From Nocardioides sp. CFH 31398 (lineage in GTDB: Bacteria > Actinomycetota > Actinomycetes > Propionibacteriales > Nocardioidaceae), in assembly GCF_022436705.1 (NCBI RefSeq), contig NZ_JAKUHT010000012.1, positions 186,001 through 250,000 on the forward strand: 64,000 nucleotides of DNA. Reading direction: 5' to 3'. Shown here piece after piece: positions 42,183 to 50,853 of the stretch. Within the stretch, counting starts at the first letter, position 1; each line of letters begins with the position of its first letter. Position numbers and translations under genes: made by a program. Under the pieces are notes generated by a model, which was not told the origin of the DNA, searched no databases, and saw only the letters and a list, made by a program, of their open reading frames with translations.

Positions 42183-43006
42183 GCGGTCAGGAGCAGTCCG
42201 GGGGGCCCCTGCTGCAGGTCGAGGACCTGCGCGTCGCCTTCGTGCAGTACGAGCGTGGCCTGCGGCGCCGCGTCGTCGAGGCGGTGCGGGGCATGGACCT
42301 CGTCGTCGGCGCCGGGGAGGTGGTCGCGCTGATCGGCGCCAGCGGGGCGGGCAAGAGCCTGCTCGGCCAGGCGGTGCTCGGCGTCCTGCCCCCGAACGCC
42401 GTGTCCTCGGGCTCGGTGCGCCACCACGGCCGGCCGCTGGACGACGCCGCGCGTCGGCGCCTCGCCGGGCGGGAGGTCGTCCTGCTGCCGCAGGGGGTCT
42501 CGGCCCTCGACCCGACGGCGTCGGTGGGTGCGCAGGTCCGCCGGTCCGCCGTCCTCGCCGGGCGGGCCGCGCCCCGGACCGCGGCCGCGACGGCGCTGAC
42601 CGGGCGCGGTCTCGACCCGTCGGTGGCCCGGCGTTACCCGCACGAGCTGTCCGGAGGCATGGCCCGGCGGGTGATCGGTGCGATGGCGGCCATGGGCCGC
42701 CCGTCCGTGGTGATCGCCGACGAGCCGACGCCCGGCCTCCACCCCGCGGCCGTCGCCGAGGCCCTCGGCGGGTTGCGGCGCCTCGCGGACGACGGCGCCG
42801 GCGTCCTGCTCATCACCCACGAGCTGCGCGGCGCGCTCACGGTGGCCGACCGCGTCATGGTCTGCGAGCGGGGGCGGACCGTCGACGAGGCCGCCGTCGC
42901 CGACTTCACGGGTGACGGGAGCCGCCTCGTGCACCCCTACACGCGGGCGCTGTGGCGCGCGCTGCCCGGCCACGGGTTCACCGCGCCGACGATCGGAGGT
43001 CGCTGA
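42179..43006 (+). CDS. ABC transporter ATP-binding protein (NikD/DppD-type)
   Basis: 275 residues. Walker A 'IGASGAGKS' (near 54), Q-loop 'VLLPQGVSALDP', signature LSGGMARRV, Walker B 'SVVIADEPTPGLHP', His switch 'LLITHELR'. The usual Thr of GKST is Leu (GKSL), a mild deviation also found in relatives. The C-terminus 'HPYTRALWRALPGHGF' is the oligopeptide-transporter tail. GTG start overlaps the permease stop. Confidence 0.87.
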   Translation: MSGQEQSGGPLLQVEDLRVAFVQYERGLRRRVVEAVRGMDLVVGAGEVVALIGASGAGKSLLGQAVLGVLPPNAVSSGSVRHHGRPLDDAARRRLAGREVVLLPQGVSALDPTASVGAQVRRSAVLAGRAAPRTAAATALTGRGLDPSVARRYPHELSGGMARRVIGAMAAMGRPSVVIADEPTPGLHPAAVAEALGGLRRLADDGAGVLLITHELRGALTVADRVMVCERGRTVDEAAVADFTGDGSRLVHPYTRALWRALPGHGFTAPTIGGR

Positions 43007-43608
43007 TGCTCGAGCTGGACGACGTGTGGTTCGCCCACCGACCGGGCGACCCGGTGCTGCGCGGTGCCTGCCTGACGGTCGACCCCGGCGAGGTGGTCGG
43101 GCTCGTCGGTCCGAGCGGGTGCGGCAAGACCACGCTGGGACGCGTCGCCTGCGGCATCCACCGCCCGGCCCGGGGGAGGGTCGTGGTGGACGGCGCGGAC
43201 CTCGCCCGGCACCGGGGCGGCCCCCGGCCGGTCCAGCTGGTGGCGCAGGACCCGTTCGCTGCGATGAACCCGCGGTGGCGCGTGGGCCAGGTGCTCGCGG
43301 AGGCCGGGCCGCCCGGGCGGGCGGAGCCCGGGCTGGTGGAGGAGTCGTGGCTCGACCGCTTCCCCCACGAGATCAGCGGCGGCGAGCTCCAGCGGGTGAG
43401 CCTGGCCCGGGCCCTGCTGGCCTCGCCGCGCTACCTCGTGGCCGACGAGGTCTCGGCCAGCCTCGACCCGCTCACCCAGGCCGCGCTCTGGCGCGACCTG
43501 CTGGCCGTCACCCGTGAGCGGGGCGTCGGGATGCTGGTGGTCTCCCACGACGCCCCGCTGCTGGCGGAGGTCTCCGACCGGGTGCTCGACGCGGAGCGGG
43601 TCGCGTGA
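43006..43608 (+). CDS. ABC transporter ATP-binding protein (NikE/DppF-type)
   Basis: 200 residues, short for the family (often 250-330) because the C-terminal oligopeptide-type extension is missing. Walker A 'VGPSGCGKTT', Q-loop 'LVAQDPFAAMNP', signature 'ISGGELQRVSLARAL', Walker B 'RYLVADEVSASLDP', H-loop 'MLVVSHDA'. The Walker B glutamate is present. Stop and start overlap as TGATG with GGAGG just upstream. Last gene of the importer operon. Confidence 0.87.
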   Translation: MLELDDVWFAHRPGDPVLRGACLTVDPGEVVGLVGPSGCGKTTLGRVACGIHRPARGRVVVDGADLARHRGGPRPVQLVAQDPFAAMNPRWRVGQVLAEAGPPGRAEPGLVEESWLDRFPHEISGGELQRVSLARALLASPRYLVADEVSASLDPLTQAALWRDLLAVTRERGVGMLVVSHDAPLLAEVSDRVLDAERVA

Positions 43609-43625
43609 GGTCGGACGCTGGAGGG

Positions 43626-44729
43626 TCAGGACTCGTAGGTCCGACCGCCGAGCTGGACCTGGGGCCGCTTCGTGCCCAGGTCGACGTCCTCGGTGAGGCA
43701 GTCGCCCGACGTGCCGTCGCAGACGGTGACCTCGCCCCCGCCCACGACGAACGGCTGGCCGCCCTCGGACCACCCGACGTCGCTGCCCGGCATCTCGAGC
43801 CCGGCGCCGGTGTCGAGGTCGACGACGGTGGCGTCCAGGTTCTCGAAGGTCCGTTCGTCGAACCCCGTCTCGGCGACGAACCGGCCGTCGGGCGAGAGAG
43901 TCAGGAACCCGTCGCGGCCGTCGGCCGTGTACAGCACCTCGCCGCTCGTCACGTCGACGACGGTCGGCTCCCGGTCGTACTCGACGGTCCGTTCACCGGT
44001 CAGCTGTGGGAAGTACCCGGTCCGCTCGCTCTCGGTGACCTCGCCGGTGCGCCAGTCGACCGCGAGGAACGCGGGGTCCTCGCCCGGCCTGCCCCCGACG
44101 TACACCGTGTCGCCCTCCAGCGCCACGGGCGGGGGAGACCAGGTGAACCGACCCTCCACCGGTACGCGGGCGACCTCGGTGTCGGTGCCGACGTCGTGGA
44201 CGACGACCTCGACGCCGCCGCCGGCGGCCTCCGCCCAGGCCAGGTAGGGCTGGTCGGGGTCGACGCCGTGGGCGGTCTCCTCCGTCTCGACCGAGGCCGG
44301 GCTGACGGTGCCGTCCGGCCTGATCAGGGTGAAGCGCTGGGGACCACCGCCGTCCGAGGCGCTGTCGTTCCCGTGCCGGACCACGACGCCGACCGAGCTG
44401 TAGTACAGCGACTTCACGGCGCGGTCGTCGATCTGGACCACCGTCTCGCCGCCGTCGAGGTACACCTCGTCGCCGACGGCGAAGGTGACGCCGTCGAACG
44501 TGGGGCCCGACGGGGCGACGGGGTCGACGGCCCGGTCGTCGCCCCCGCCCGGGAGCAGCAGCGCTCCGGTGAGGACGGCCACGACCGCGACGGAGACGCC
44601 CGCCGAGAGCACCGCCGTCCGGCGTCGGCGGAGGTGGCGGCCCCGCTCGAGGACGGCGGAGGTGGGCGGCGGCGGGGCGGTGACGTCGTCGCCGACGTCG
44701 TGCAGCAGGCGGGTGAGTGGCTCGGTCAT
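43626..44729 (-). CDS. Membrane-anchored beta-propeller-like protein downstream of a sigma factor
   Basis: 367 residues. Short cytoplasmic N-terminus (about 1-38, 'LTRLLHDVGDDV...LERGRHLRRRR'), one transmembrane helix (about 39-60), then an extracytoplasmic domain of repeated Asp/Gly/Thr strands ('DRAVKSLYYSSVG', 'DGRFVAETGFDERTF') that looks propeller-like. It starts one base after the stop of a SigE-family sigma factor gene, the place usually held by anti-sigma factors. I see no ZAS-type His/Cys motif, so a regulatory role is inference. Confidence 0.7.
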   Translation of the reverse strand: MTEPLTRLLHDVGDDVTAPPPPTSAVLERGRHLRRRRTAVLSAGVSVAVVAVLTGALLLPGGGDDRAVDPVAPSGPTFDGVTFAVGDEVYLDGGETVVQIDDRAVKSLYYSSVGVVVRHGNDSASDGGGPQRFTLIRPDGTVSPASVETEETAHGVDPDQPYLAWAEAAGGGVEVVVHDVGTDTEVARVPVEGRFTWSPPPVALEGDTVYVGGRPGEDPAFLAVDWRTGEVTESERTGYFPQLTGERTVEYDREPTVVDVTSGEVLYTADGRDGFLTLSPDGRFVAETGFDERTFENLDATVVDLDTGAGLEMPGSDVGWSEGGQPFVVGGGEVTVCDGTSGDCLTEDVDLGTKRPQVQLGGRTYES

Positions 44730-44730
44730 G

Positions 44731-45258
44731 TCAGACCCCCTTCTCGGACGTGCCGTCGATCGGGTGGAGGAGCGAGTCCCCGAGGACGTCGCGGAGGCGG
44801 TCGAGGGCGACGGACGTCTGGGACTTGACCGTCCCCTCGGAGACGCCGAGGGCGCGCGCTCTCTCGGCGACCGACAGGTCGTCGTAGAAGCGGAGCACCA
44901 CGACCGCCCGCTGTCGGGGCGCCAACCGAGCCAGGGCCGCCAGGAGCACGGGCCGGTCGTCGTTCGTCGCGTCCGGGTGGGCGCGCTCCGGCAAGGTCTC
45001 GGTCGGCAGCTCGTTGCGCCACGAGCGGCGGCGGAACCACGAGGTGGCGGTGTTGACGAGGACGGTCCGCGCGTAGCCGCGGGCCGCTGCCGGTTCTCGG
45101 ACCCTGCCCCACGAGGCGTAGGTCTTCGCCAGCGCGGTCTGGGTCAGGTCCTCGGCCTCGGCGGCGTCGCCCAGGAGCAGGTACGCCGTCCGGTACAGCG
45201 ACGGCCAGGCGGCGTGGACGAGGTCCGCGAAGTCCTCGTCGGTCGGTGGTCGGGCCAT
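44731..45258 (-). CDS. SigE-family RNA polymerase sigma factor (ECF)
   Basis: 175 residues with only sigma regions 2 and 4. Region 2: 'FADLVHAAWPSLYRTAYLLLGDAAEAEDLTQTALAKTYASWGRV'; region 4: 'LLAALARLAPRQRAVVVLRFYDDLSVAERARALGVSEGTVKSQTSVALDRL'. This matches the actinobacterial SigE-family group (TIGR02983-like). The upstream region contains 'AACCGGA', possibly part of an ECF -35 and hence autoregulation. Paired with the membrane protein downstream. ATG with GAGGGGG upstream. Confidence 0.88.
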   Translation of the reverse strand: MARPPTDEDFADLVHAAWPSLYRTAYLLLGDAAEAEDLTQTALAKTYASWGRVREPAAARGYARTVLVNTATSWFRRRSWRNELPTETLPERAHPDATNDDRPVLLAALARLAPRQRAVVVLRFYDDLSVAERARALGVSEGTVKSQTSVALDRLRDVLGDSLLHPIDGTSEKGV

Positions 45259-45331
45259 GTCGGTCCCCCTCGGTGGTCGGTCACCCTCCCAGATGCCGCG
45301 GGGGTCCGATCCGGTTGGTGCCCGGACACGA

Positions 45332-45378
45332 CGACGCCCCGGACCTGGTCCATCGGGTGGACCGGATCCGGGGCGTCG
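45332..45378 (-). terminator. Terminator downstream of wrbA
   Basis: Two nested stems: outer 12-bp CGACGCCCCGGA / TCCGGGGCGTCG and inner GGTCCA / TGGACC, starting 8 bases after the wrbA stop codon on the minus strand. Confidence 0.8.
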
Positions 45379-45386
45379 AGGAAAGG

Positions 45387-45980
45387 TCAGGCGCCGAGCT
45401 TCTGCGAGACCTCGATCGCGCGGGTGACCAGGTGGTCGAGCGCGCCCAGGTCGGTCTCGTCGAGCTCCGCGGACTGGCCCGTGACCTTGCCGACGCCGTA
45501 CGGGTTGCCGTCGGCGAACTTCACCGGGTCGGTGTAGCCGGGCGGCACGATGATGCCGCCGAAGTGGGTGAAGGTGGTCATCATCGCGAGCAGGGTGGTC
45601 TCCTGCCCGCCGTGCAGGGTCTGGCTCGAGGTGAACGCCGAGTAGACCTTGTTCGCCAGCTTGCCCTCGCCCCACAGCGGGCCGAGGGTGTCGATGAAGG
45701 ACTGCAGCTGGCTGGTCACGCTGCCGTAGCGGGTGCCGGAGCCGAAGATGACGACGTCGGCCCAGTCGAGGTCGTCGGGGGTGGCGACGGGCTCGTCGGC
45801 CACCGCGTCGACGTGGGCCTTCCACCCCTCCTGGGACTCCACGGCCTCGCGGGGAGCGGTCTCGCGGACGTGGCGGCGGCGCACCTCGGCGCCCAGACCG
45901 CCGGCGGTCTGCTCGAGGCGGCGCGCCATGGCCTCGGCGGTGCCGTAGGAGGAGTAGTAGACGATCGCGACCTTGGTCAC
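45387..45980 (-). CDS. wrbA: NAD(P)H:quinone oxidoreductase, WrbA type
   Basis: 197 residues, flavodoxin-like. 'KVAIVYYSSYGTAEAMARRLEQ' binds the FMN phosphate; 'DVVIFGSGTRYGSVTSQLQSFIDTLGPLW' and 'FTSSQTLHGGQETTLLAMMTTFTHFGGIIVPPGY' are WrbA hallmarks. Two-electron reduction of quinones avoids semiquinone radicals under oxidative stress. GTG at 45980 has GAAGGG upstream. Divergent from gatC, about 95 bases apart. Confidence 0.93.
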   Translation of the reverse strand: MTKVAIVYYSSYGTAEAMARRLEQTAGGLGAEVRRRHVRETAPREAVESQEGWKAHVDAVADEPVATPDDLDWADVVIFGSGTRYGSVTSQLQSFIDTLGPLWGEGKLANKVYSAFTSSQTLHGGQETTLLAMMTTFTHFGGIIVPPGYTDPVKFADGNPYGVGKVTGQSAELDETDLGALDHLVTRAIEVSQKLGA

Positions 45981-46061
45981 TGTGAACCCTTCGATGGGGG
46001 ACGGATGTCGTGTCATCCAACCGGTGCCCGGGCCGGGATCATCCCGAACCCCGGACACTTC

Positions 46062-46067
46062 TAGGCT
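46062..46067 (+). promoter_or_regulatory. Putative -10 (TAGGCT) of leaderless gatC
   Basis: TAGGCT ends 7 bases before ATG 46075; no Shine-Dalgarno. Confidence 0.5.
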
Positions 46068-46074
46068 GGCCCCC

Positions 46075-46374
46075 ATGGCCCAGATCAGCGCCGACGAGGT
46101 ACGACACCTCGCCGACCTCGCCCGGATCGACCTCTCCGACGCCGAGCTGGAGCACCTCGCGCCGCAGCTGTCGGTGATCCTCGACGCGGTCGCCTCCATC
46201 TCCGGGGTCGCCGGGGACGACGTCCCGCCGACGTCGCACCCGCTGCCGCTGACCAACGTCTTCCGCGAGGACGTGGTGACCCCCGGGCTCTCCCCGGAGG
46301 ACGCCCTCGCCGGCGCGCCCGACGCGCAGGAGCAGCGCTTCGCCGTCCCGCGGATCCTGGGGGACGAGCAGTGA
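46075..46374 (+). CDS. gatC: Asp-tRNA(Asn)/Glu-tRNA(Gln) amidotransferase subunit C
   Basis: 99 residues, the standard size. '[34 protein letters not shown]' is the family N-terminus and '[20 protein letters not shown]' the C-terminal signature. GatC stabilises GatA and GatB. Stop overlaps the GTG of gatA. Confidence 0.94.
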   Translation: MAQISADEVRHLADLARIDLSDAELEHLAPQLSVILDAVASISGVAGDDVPPTSHPLPLTNVFREDVVTPGLSPEDALAGAPDAQEQRFAVPRILGDEQ

Positions 46375-47867
46375 GCGACCTGACCCGCCGCACCGCCGCC
46401 GAGCTCGCCGACGCCCTCGCCGACGGCTCGACCACGAGCGTCGAGCTCACGCAGGCGCACCTCGACCGCATCGGCGCCGTCGACGGCGCCCTGCACGCCT
46501 TCCTCCACGTCGACGCCGAGGGCGCGCTCGCCGCGGCCCGGGCCTCCGACGAGCGCCGCGCCGCCGGGTCCCCGGCGTCCGCGCTGGACGGCGTCCCGAT
46601 CGCCGTCAAGGACGTGCTGGCCACGAAGGGGCTGCCGACCACCTGCGGCTCGCGGATCCTCGAGGGCTGGGTCCCGCCGTACGACGCCACCGTGGTCGCG
46701 CGGCTGCGCGCCGCGGGCCTGCCGATCCTCGGCAAGACCAACATGGACGAGTTCGCGATGGGCTCCTCCACCGAGCACTCGGCGTACGGGCCGACCCACA
46801 ACCCGTGGGACCACGACCGCATCCCCGGCGGCTCGGGCGGCGGGTCCGCCGCGGCCGTCGCGGCCTTCGAGGCGCCGCTGGCGGTCGGCACCGACACCGG
46901 CGGCTCGATCCGTCAGCCGGGCGCCGTGACCGGCACGGTCGGCATCAAGCCGACCTACGGTGCCGTGTCGCGCTACGGCCTGGTCGCGCTGGCGAACTCG
47001 CTGGACCAGGTCGGCCCCGTCACGCGGACGGTCCTGGACGCCGCCCTGCTCCAGCAGGTGATCGGCGGGCACGACCCGCTCGACTCGACGAGCACCACCG
47101 AGGTCCTGGCCGACCCCGTCGAGGCCGCGCGCGCGGGCGCCACCGGCGACCTGTCCGGTCTGCGCGTGGGCGTCGTGGCGGAGCTCGGCGGCGAGGGCTA
47201 CCAGGCCGGCGTCCGCCAGCGCTTCGACGAGGGCGTCGAGCTGCTGCGCTCCGCGGGGGCCGAGGTCGTCGAGGTCTCGTGCCCGTCGTTCGTGCACGCA
47301 CTCGCGGCGTACTACCTGATCCTCCCGGCCGAGGCGTCGTCCAACCTGGCCCGCTTCGACGCGATGCGCTACGGCATCCGCGTGATGCCGGAGCAGGAGT
47401 CGCCCAGCGCCGAGGACGTCATGCGCGCGACCCGCGACGCCGGCTTCGGCGACGAGGTGAAGCGCCGCATCATCCTCGGCACCTACGCGCTGTCGAGCGG
47501 CTACTACGACGCCTACTACGGGCAGGCGCAGAAGGTCCGCACCCTGATCTCGCGCGACTTCGCGGCCGCCTTCGAGCAGGTCGACGTCCTCGTCAGCCCC
47601 ACCGCGCCGACCACCGCATTCAAGCTGGGGGAGAAGCTGGACGACCCGTTGGCGATGTACCTCAACGACCTCGCCACCATCCCGGCGAACCTGGCGGGCG
47701 TGCCCGGGATATCCGTCCCCGCGGGGCTCGCGCCCGAGGACGGCCTGCCCGTCGGCTTCCAGGTCCTGGCCCCCGCCCTCGCCGACGACCGCTGCTACCG
47801 CGTCGGCGCGGCCCTGGAGGCCCTGCTGCAGCAGCAGTGGGGCGGCCCGCAGACCCCGCCCGAGTAA
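46371..47867 (+). CDS. gatA: Asp-tRNA(Asn)/Glu-tRNA(Gln) amidotransferase subunit A
   Basis: 498 residues, amidase-signature family. Ser-cisSer-Lys triad: Lys80 in [11 protein letters not shown], the [13 protein letters not shown] serine and the nucleophile serine in [12 protein letters not shown]. Releases ammonia from glutamine for transfer to mischarged tRNA by GatB. The product also needs gatB, which lies 333 bases downstream beyond a repeat-rich gap instead of being directly adjacent. Confidence 0.96.
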   Translation: MSDLTRRTAAELADALADGSTTSVELTQAHLDRIGAVDGALHAFLHVDAEGALAAARASDERRAAGSPASALDGVPIAVKDVLATKGLPTTCGSRILEGWVPPYDATVVARLRAAGLPILGKTNMDEFAMGSSTEHSAYGPTHNPWDHDRIPGGSGGGSAAAVAAFEAPLAVGTDTGGSIRQPGAVTGTVGIKPTYGAVSRYGLVALANSLDQVGPVTRTVLDAALLQQVIGGHDPLDSTSTTEVLADPVEAARAGATGDLSGLRVGVVAELGGEGYQAGVRQRFDEGVELLRSAGAEVVEVSCPSFVHALAAYYLILPAEASSNLARFDAMRYGIRVMPEQESPSAEDVMRATRDAGFGDEVKRRIILGTYALSSGYYDAYYGQAQKVRTLISRDFAAAFEQVDVLVSPTAPTTAFKLGEKLDDPLAMYLNDLATIPANLAGVPGISVPAGLAPEDGLPVGFQVLAPALADDRCYRVGAALEALLQQQWGGPQTPPE

Positions 47868-48000
47868 GCCGCCGCGGCCGAGCCTGCGAGGCCGCGACGC
47901 GGCGCAGGTCGAGCGAGCGCGCGACCGAGCCTGCGAGGTCGCGGCCGCGGGTCGAGACCCGGTGAGGCGACTGGCGCCTCAGGCGCAGCCCTCCACACGG

Positions 48001-48037
48001 CCTCGACGGGCTCGACCACCGCTGGTCGAGCTCGTCG
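48001..48037. repeat. REP-like palindrome (copy 1)
   Basis: CGACGGGCTCGACCA (48004-48018) and TGGTCGAGCTCGTCG (48023-48037) form a 15-bp hairpin with one mismatch and loop CCGC. It belongs to the same family as the element at 56854-56905. Could act as terminator of gatC-gatA. The preceding 47868-48000 has related GC-rich degenerate words and no gene. Confidence 0.6.
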
Positions 48038-48056
48038 CAGCCTGTCGAACGGTGGG

Positions 48057-48166
48057 TTCGGGCTGACTCGGCGTCGTACGGCGATGAGGTCGGGCCGACT
48101 CGGCGTCGTGGGGCGGTGAGTTCGGGCCGACTCGGCGTCGTGGGGCGATGGGTTCGGGCCGACTGG
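48057..48166. repeat. 32-bp tandem repeat, about 3.5 copies, before gatB
   Basis: The word GACTCGGCGTCG recurs at 48065, 48097 and 48129, and a fourth truncated copy GACTGGGG begins at 48161, giving an exact 32-base period. Units differ at a few positions. No open frame uses it. It ends about 20 bases before the gatB promoter. Confidence 0.85.
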
Positions 48167-48187
48167 GGGAGCGGGGCCGGGTCTACC

Positions 48188-48193
48188 TACGAT
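48188..48193 (+). promoter_or_regulatory. Putative -10 (TACGAT) of leaderless gatB
   Basis: TACGAT ends 7 bases before ATG 48201. It overlaps the ATG at 48192, arguing that 48192 is not the start. Confidence 0.5.
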
Positions 48194-48200
48194 GGGCGCC

Positions 48201-49694
48201 ATGACGGCTGAGCTGGTGGCGTACGACGACGTCCTCGCCGACTTCGACCCCGCGCTGGGCCTCGAGGTCCACGTCGAGCTCGGGACGGCGACGAAGATGT
48301 TCTGCGGCTGCCCGACCGGGTTCGGCGCCGCGCCGAACACCCAGGTCTGCCCGACCTGTCTCGGCCTGCCCGGCTCGATGCCGGCGGTGAACCGGGTGGC
48401 CGTCGAGTCCGCGATCCGCATCGGCCTCGCGCTGAACTGCCGGATCGCCGAGTGGTGCCGCTTCGCGCGGAAGAACTACTTCTACCCGGACATGCCGAAG
48501 AACTTCCAGACCTCGCAGTACGACGAGCCCATCTGCTTCGACGGTTGGATGGACGTCACCCTCGCCGACGGCGAGGTGGTGCGCGTCGAGATCGAGCGCG
48601 CCCACATGGAGGAGGACACCGGCAAGTCGACCCACGTCGGCACCACCGGCCGCATCCACGGCGCCGACTACTCGCTGGTCGACTACAACCGCGCCGGGAT
48701 CCCGCTCATCGAGATCGTCACCAAGCCGATCCTGGGCGCCGGCGCCCGTGCCCCCGAGGTCGCCCGCGCGTACGTCGCGCAGCTGCGCGAGCTGATCGTC
48801 GCGCTCGGCGTCTCCGAGGCCCGCATGGACCGCGGCAACCTCCGCGCCGACGTCAACCTGTCCCTCGCGCCCCGCGGCTCGGGGGTGCTCGGGACCCGCA
48901 CGGAGACCAAGAACGTCAACTCGTTCCGCTCCGTCGAGCGCGCCGTGCGCTACGAGATGCAGCGCCACGCCGCCGTCCTCGCCGGCGGGGGCACCATCAC
49001 CCAGGAGACCCGCCACTGGCACGAGGACACCGGCATCACGACGTCCGGTCGCGCCAAGTCGGACGCCGAGGACTACCGCTACTTCCCCGAGCCGGACCTG
49101 GTCCCGGTCGCGCCGCCCGCGGAGTGGGTCGACGAGCTGCGCGGCACGCTGCCCGAGAACCCGACGGTGAAGCGCGCCCGCCTCCAGGCGGAGTGGGGCT
49201 ACAGCGACCTCGAGATGCGGGACGTCGTGAACGCCGGCGCCCTGCTGCTGGTCGAGGAGACCGTCGCCGCGGGCGCCTCGCCCGCCGCCGCCCGCAAGTG
49301 GTGGGGCTCCGAGCTCGCCCGGCGCGCCAACGACGCCGGCGTCGACCTCGTGGACCTCGGCGTCACCCCCGCGCAGGTCGCCGAGGTGCAGGCGCTCGTC
49401 GACGCGGGCACGATCAACGACAAGCTCGCCCGCCAGGTCTTCGACGGCCTGCTCGCCGGCGAGGGCAGCCCGGCCGAGGTCGTGGAGAAGCGCGGCCTCG
49501 CCGTGGTGTCGGACGACGGCGCGCTCGGCGCGGCCGTCGACGCCGCCATCGCCGCGAACCCGGACGTCGCCCAGAAGATCCGCGACGGCAAGGTCCAGGC
49601 CGCCGGCGCCCTGATCGGTGCGGTCATGAAGGAGATGCGCGGCCAGGCGGACGCCGCCCGTGTGCGCGAGCTGGTCCTCGAGCGCCTGACCTGA
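48201..49694 (+). CDS. gatB: Asp-tRNA(Asn)/Glu-tRNA(Gln) amidotransferase subunit B
   Basis: 497 residues from ATG 48201 (three more from ATG 48192). '[19 protein letters not shown]' at the N-terminus, with cysteine zinc ligands in 'FCGCPTGFG...CPTCLG', then '[18 protein letters not shown]', '[11 protein letters not shown]' and '[16 protein letters not shown]'. The C-terminal YqeY-like domain binds tRNA. GatB activates the mischarged tRNA with ATP and receives ammonia from GatA. Start chosen from spacing to the -10 element. Confidence 0.96.
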   Translation: MTAELVAYDDVLADFDPALGLEVHVELGTATKMFCGCPTGFGAAPNTQVCPTCLGLPGSMPAVNRVAVESAIRIGLALNCRIAEWCRFARKNYFYPDMPKNFQTSQYDEPICFDGWMDVTLADGEVVRVEIERAHMEEDTGKSTHVGTTGRIHGADYSLVDYNRAGIPLIEIVTKPILGAGARAPEVARAYVAQLRELIVALGVSEARMDRGNLRADVNLSLAPRGSGVLGTRTETKNVNSFRSVERAVRYEMQRHAAVLAGGGTITQETRHWHEDTGITTSGRAKSDAEDYRYFPEPDLVPVAPPAEWVDELRGTLPENPTVKRARLQAEWGYSDLEMRDVVNAGALLLVEETVAAGASPAAARKWWGSELARRANDAGVDLVDLGVTPAQVAEVQALVDAGTINDKLARQVFDGLLAGEGSPAEVVEKRGLAVVSDDGALGAAVDAAIAANPDVAQKIRDGKVQAAGALIGAVMKEMRGQADAARVRELVLERLT

Positions 49695-49695
49695 C

Positions 49696-50847
49696 GTGAC
49701 CACCCCGCCCCCCGAGACCGACGGCACCACGTCGGAGGAGCAGGCCGACGCGCCCGCCGGCCCCCCGCGCCCGGACTGGCGCCGCCAGCTGCTGATCCCC
49801 GGGATCGTGCTCGGCGCCGTCCTGCTGCTCGTGGTCGTCTCGTTCGCCGTCGCCGGCGGCGACCCGCAGCCCCGCACCCGCGTCGCCACCGAGCCGGAGC
49901 CCGCCGTCCGCTCCGACGCGGCGGCCGACTGGATGACCGCCCAGCTCGTCCGCGGCGCGCTGCGCGACGAGGAGCGCGACGAGATCGACCTGGACTCCAC
50001 CGTCGACCTGGGCCTCGCCTTGATCGAGGCCGGTGGCCACGACACCGAGGTGGCGGAGATCAGCGACGCCATCGAGGTGCAGCGCGTCGCCTACACCATC
50101 GCGAGCCGGGAGCGACTCGTCGGCCCCAGCGCCAAGGCACTGCTGCTGCTGCAGCTCACCGACGGCGACTCCGCCGGCCTGCAGGGGACCCTGGAGCAGG
50201 TCGCGTCGACCGACCCGGCGTTCCCCGGCCGGCTGCGGACCTCGACGCTCGACGAGATCGGCGACGTCGAGGGGCAGGTGTACGGCGCCCGCGCGCTCGT
50301 CGACGCCGGGAGCAACCGGGCGGACGACGTCGTGTCGTTCCTCCTCGACCAGCAGTGCGAGGAGGGCTACTTCCGCGTCGGCTTCTCCCAGCTCGACTCC
50401 CCGAACCAGACCTGCGACTCCGACAACGGCGCGCCCGACACGGACGTGACCGCGCTCGCGCTGCTGGTGCTGGGTCCCCTCGCCGGTGAGGTCAGGGGCG
50501 TCGAGCGGTCGATGCAGGCCGCCGCGGACTGGCTCGTCACCCAGCAGGACGCCGACGGGCTGTTCGAGGGCGGCTCCCTCGCCGAGGGCGACGGCGAGCG
50601 GGCCAACGCCGTCAGCACCGGCCTCGCGGCCCGGGCCCTCGGCGTGTGGGGCGAGTCGGACGCCGCGTCGCGGGCCGCCGCGGCGGTCGCCGGGCTGCAG
50701 CTGGCCGGCGGCGTCGACCGGGGCGCCGTCGCGTACGACGCCGTCGACCTCGCCGACGGCGAGGCCTACGGGCTGGGGGTGCCTCCGCCCGGGGACTGGC
50801 GGCGTGCCACCGTGCAGGGGATCGCCGCCCTCACCTGGATGGAGTAG
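49696..50847 (+). CDS. Membrane-anchored alpha-toroid (prenyltransferase/squalene oxidase-repeat-like) protein
   Basis: 383 residues. Pro-rich cytoplasmic N-terminus (1-31), one membrane helix (about 32-52) and an extracytoplasmic alpha-alpha repeat domain. Motifs such as 'QVYGARALVDAG', 'LLDQQCEEGYFRVGF', 'TCDSDNGAPDTDVTALALLVLGP' and 'ANAVSTGLAARALG' recall terpene-cyclase or transcobalamin-like toroids, with two cysteines positioned for a disulfide. Paralogue of the next gene. One base separates its GTG from the gatB stop, so it is probably co-transcribed. Ligand unknown; enzymatic activity not assumed. Confidence 0.7.
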   Translation: MTTPPPETDGTTSEEQADAPAGPPRPDWRRQLLIPGIVLGAVLLLVVVSFAVAGGDPQPRTRVATEPEPAVRSDAAADWMTAQLVRGALRDEERDEIDLDSTVDLGLALIEAGGHDTEVAEISDAIEVQRVAYTIASRERLVGPSAKALLLLQLTDGDSAGLQGTLEQVASTDPAFPGRLRTSTLDEIGDVEGQVYGARALVDAGSNRADDVVSFLLDQQCEEGYFRVGFSQLDSPNQTCDSDNGAPDTDVTALALLVLGPLAGEVRGVERSMQAAADWLVTQQDADGLFEGGSLAEGDGERANAVSTGLAARALGVWGESDAASRAAAAVAGLQLAGGVDRGAVAYDAVDLADGEAYGLGVPPPGDWRRATVQGIAALTWME

Positions 50848-50853
50848 CCGGAC

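Noticed and set aside
38711..43608. Simple dipeptide importer interpretation of the ABC operon
   Set aside because: Not excluded by protein sequence, but the Nur-like box over the predicted start site makes nickel more likely; kept only as the alternative.
48057..48166. 32-bp repeat as a CRISPR array
   Set aside because: Repeats are directly adjacent with no unique spacers between them, and no cas genes are present.
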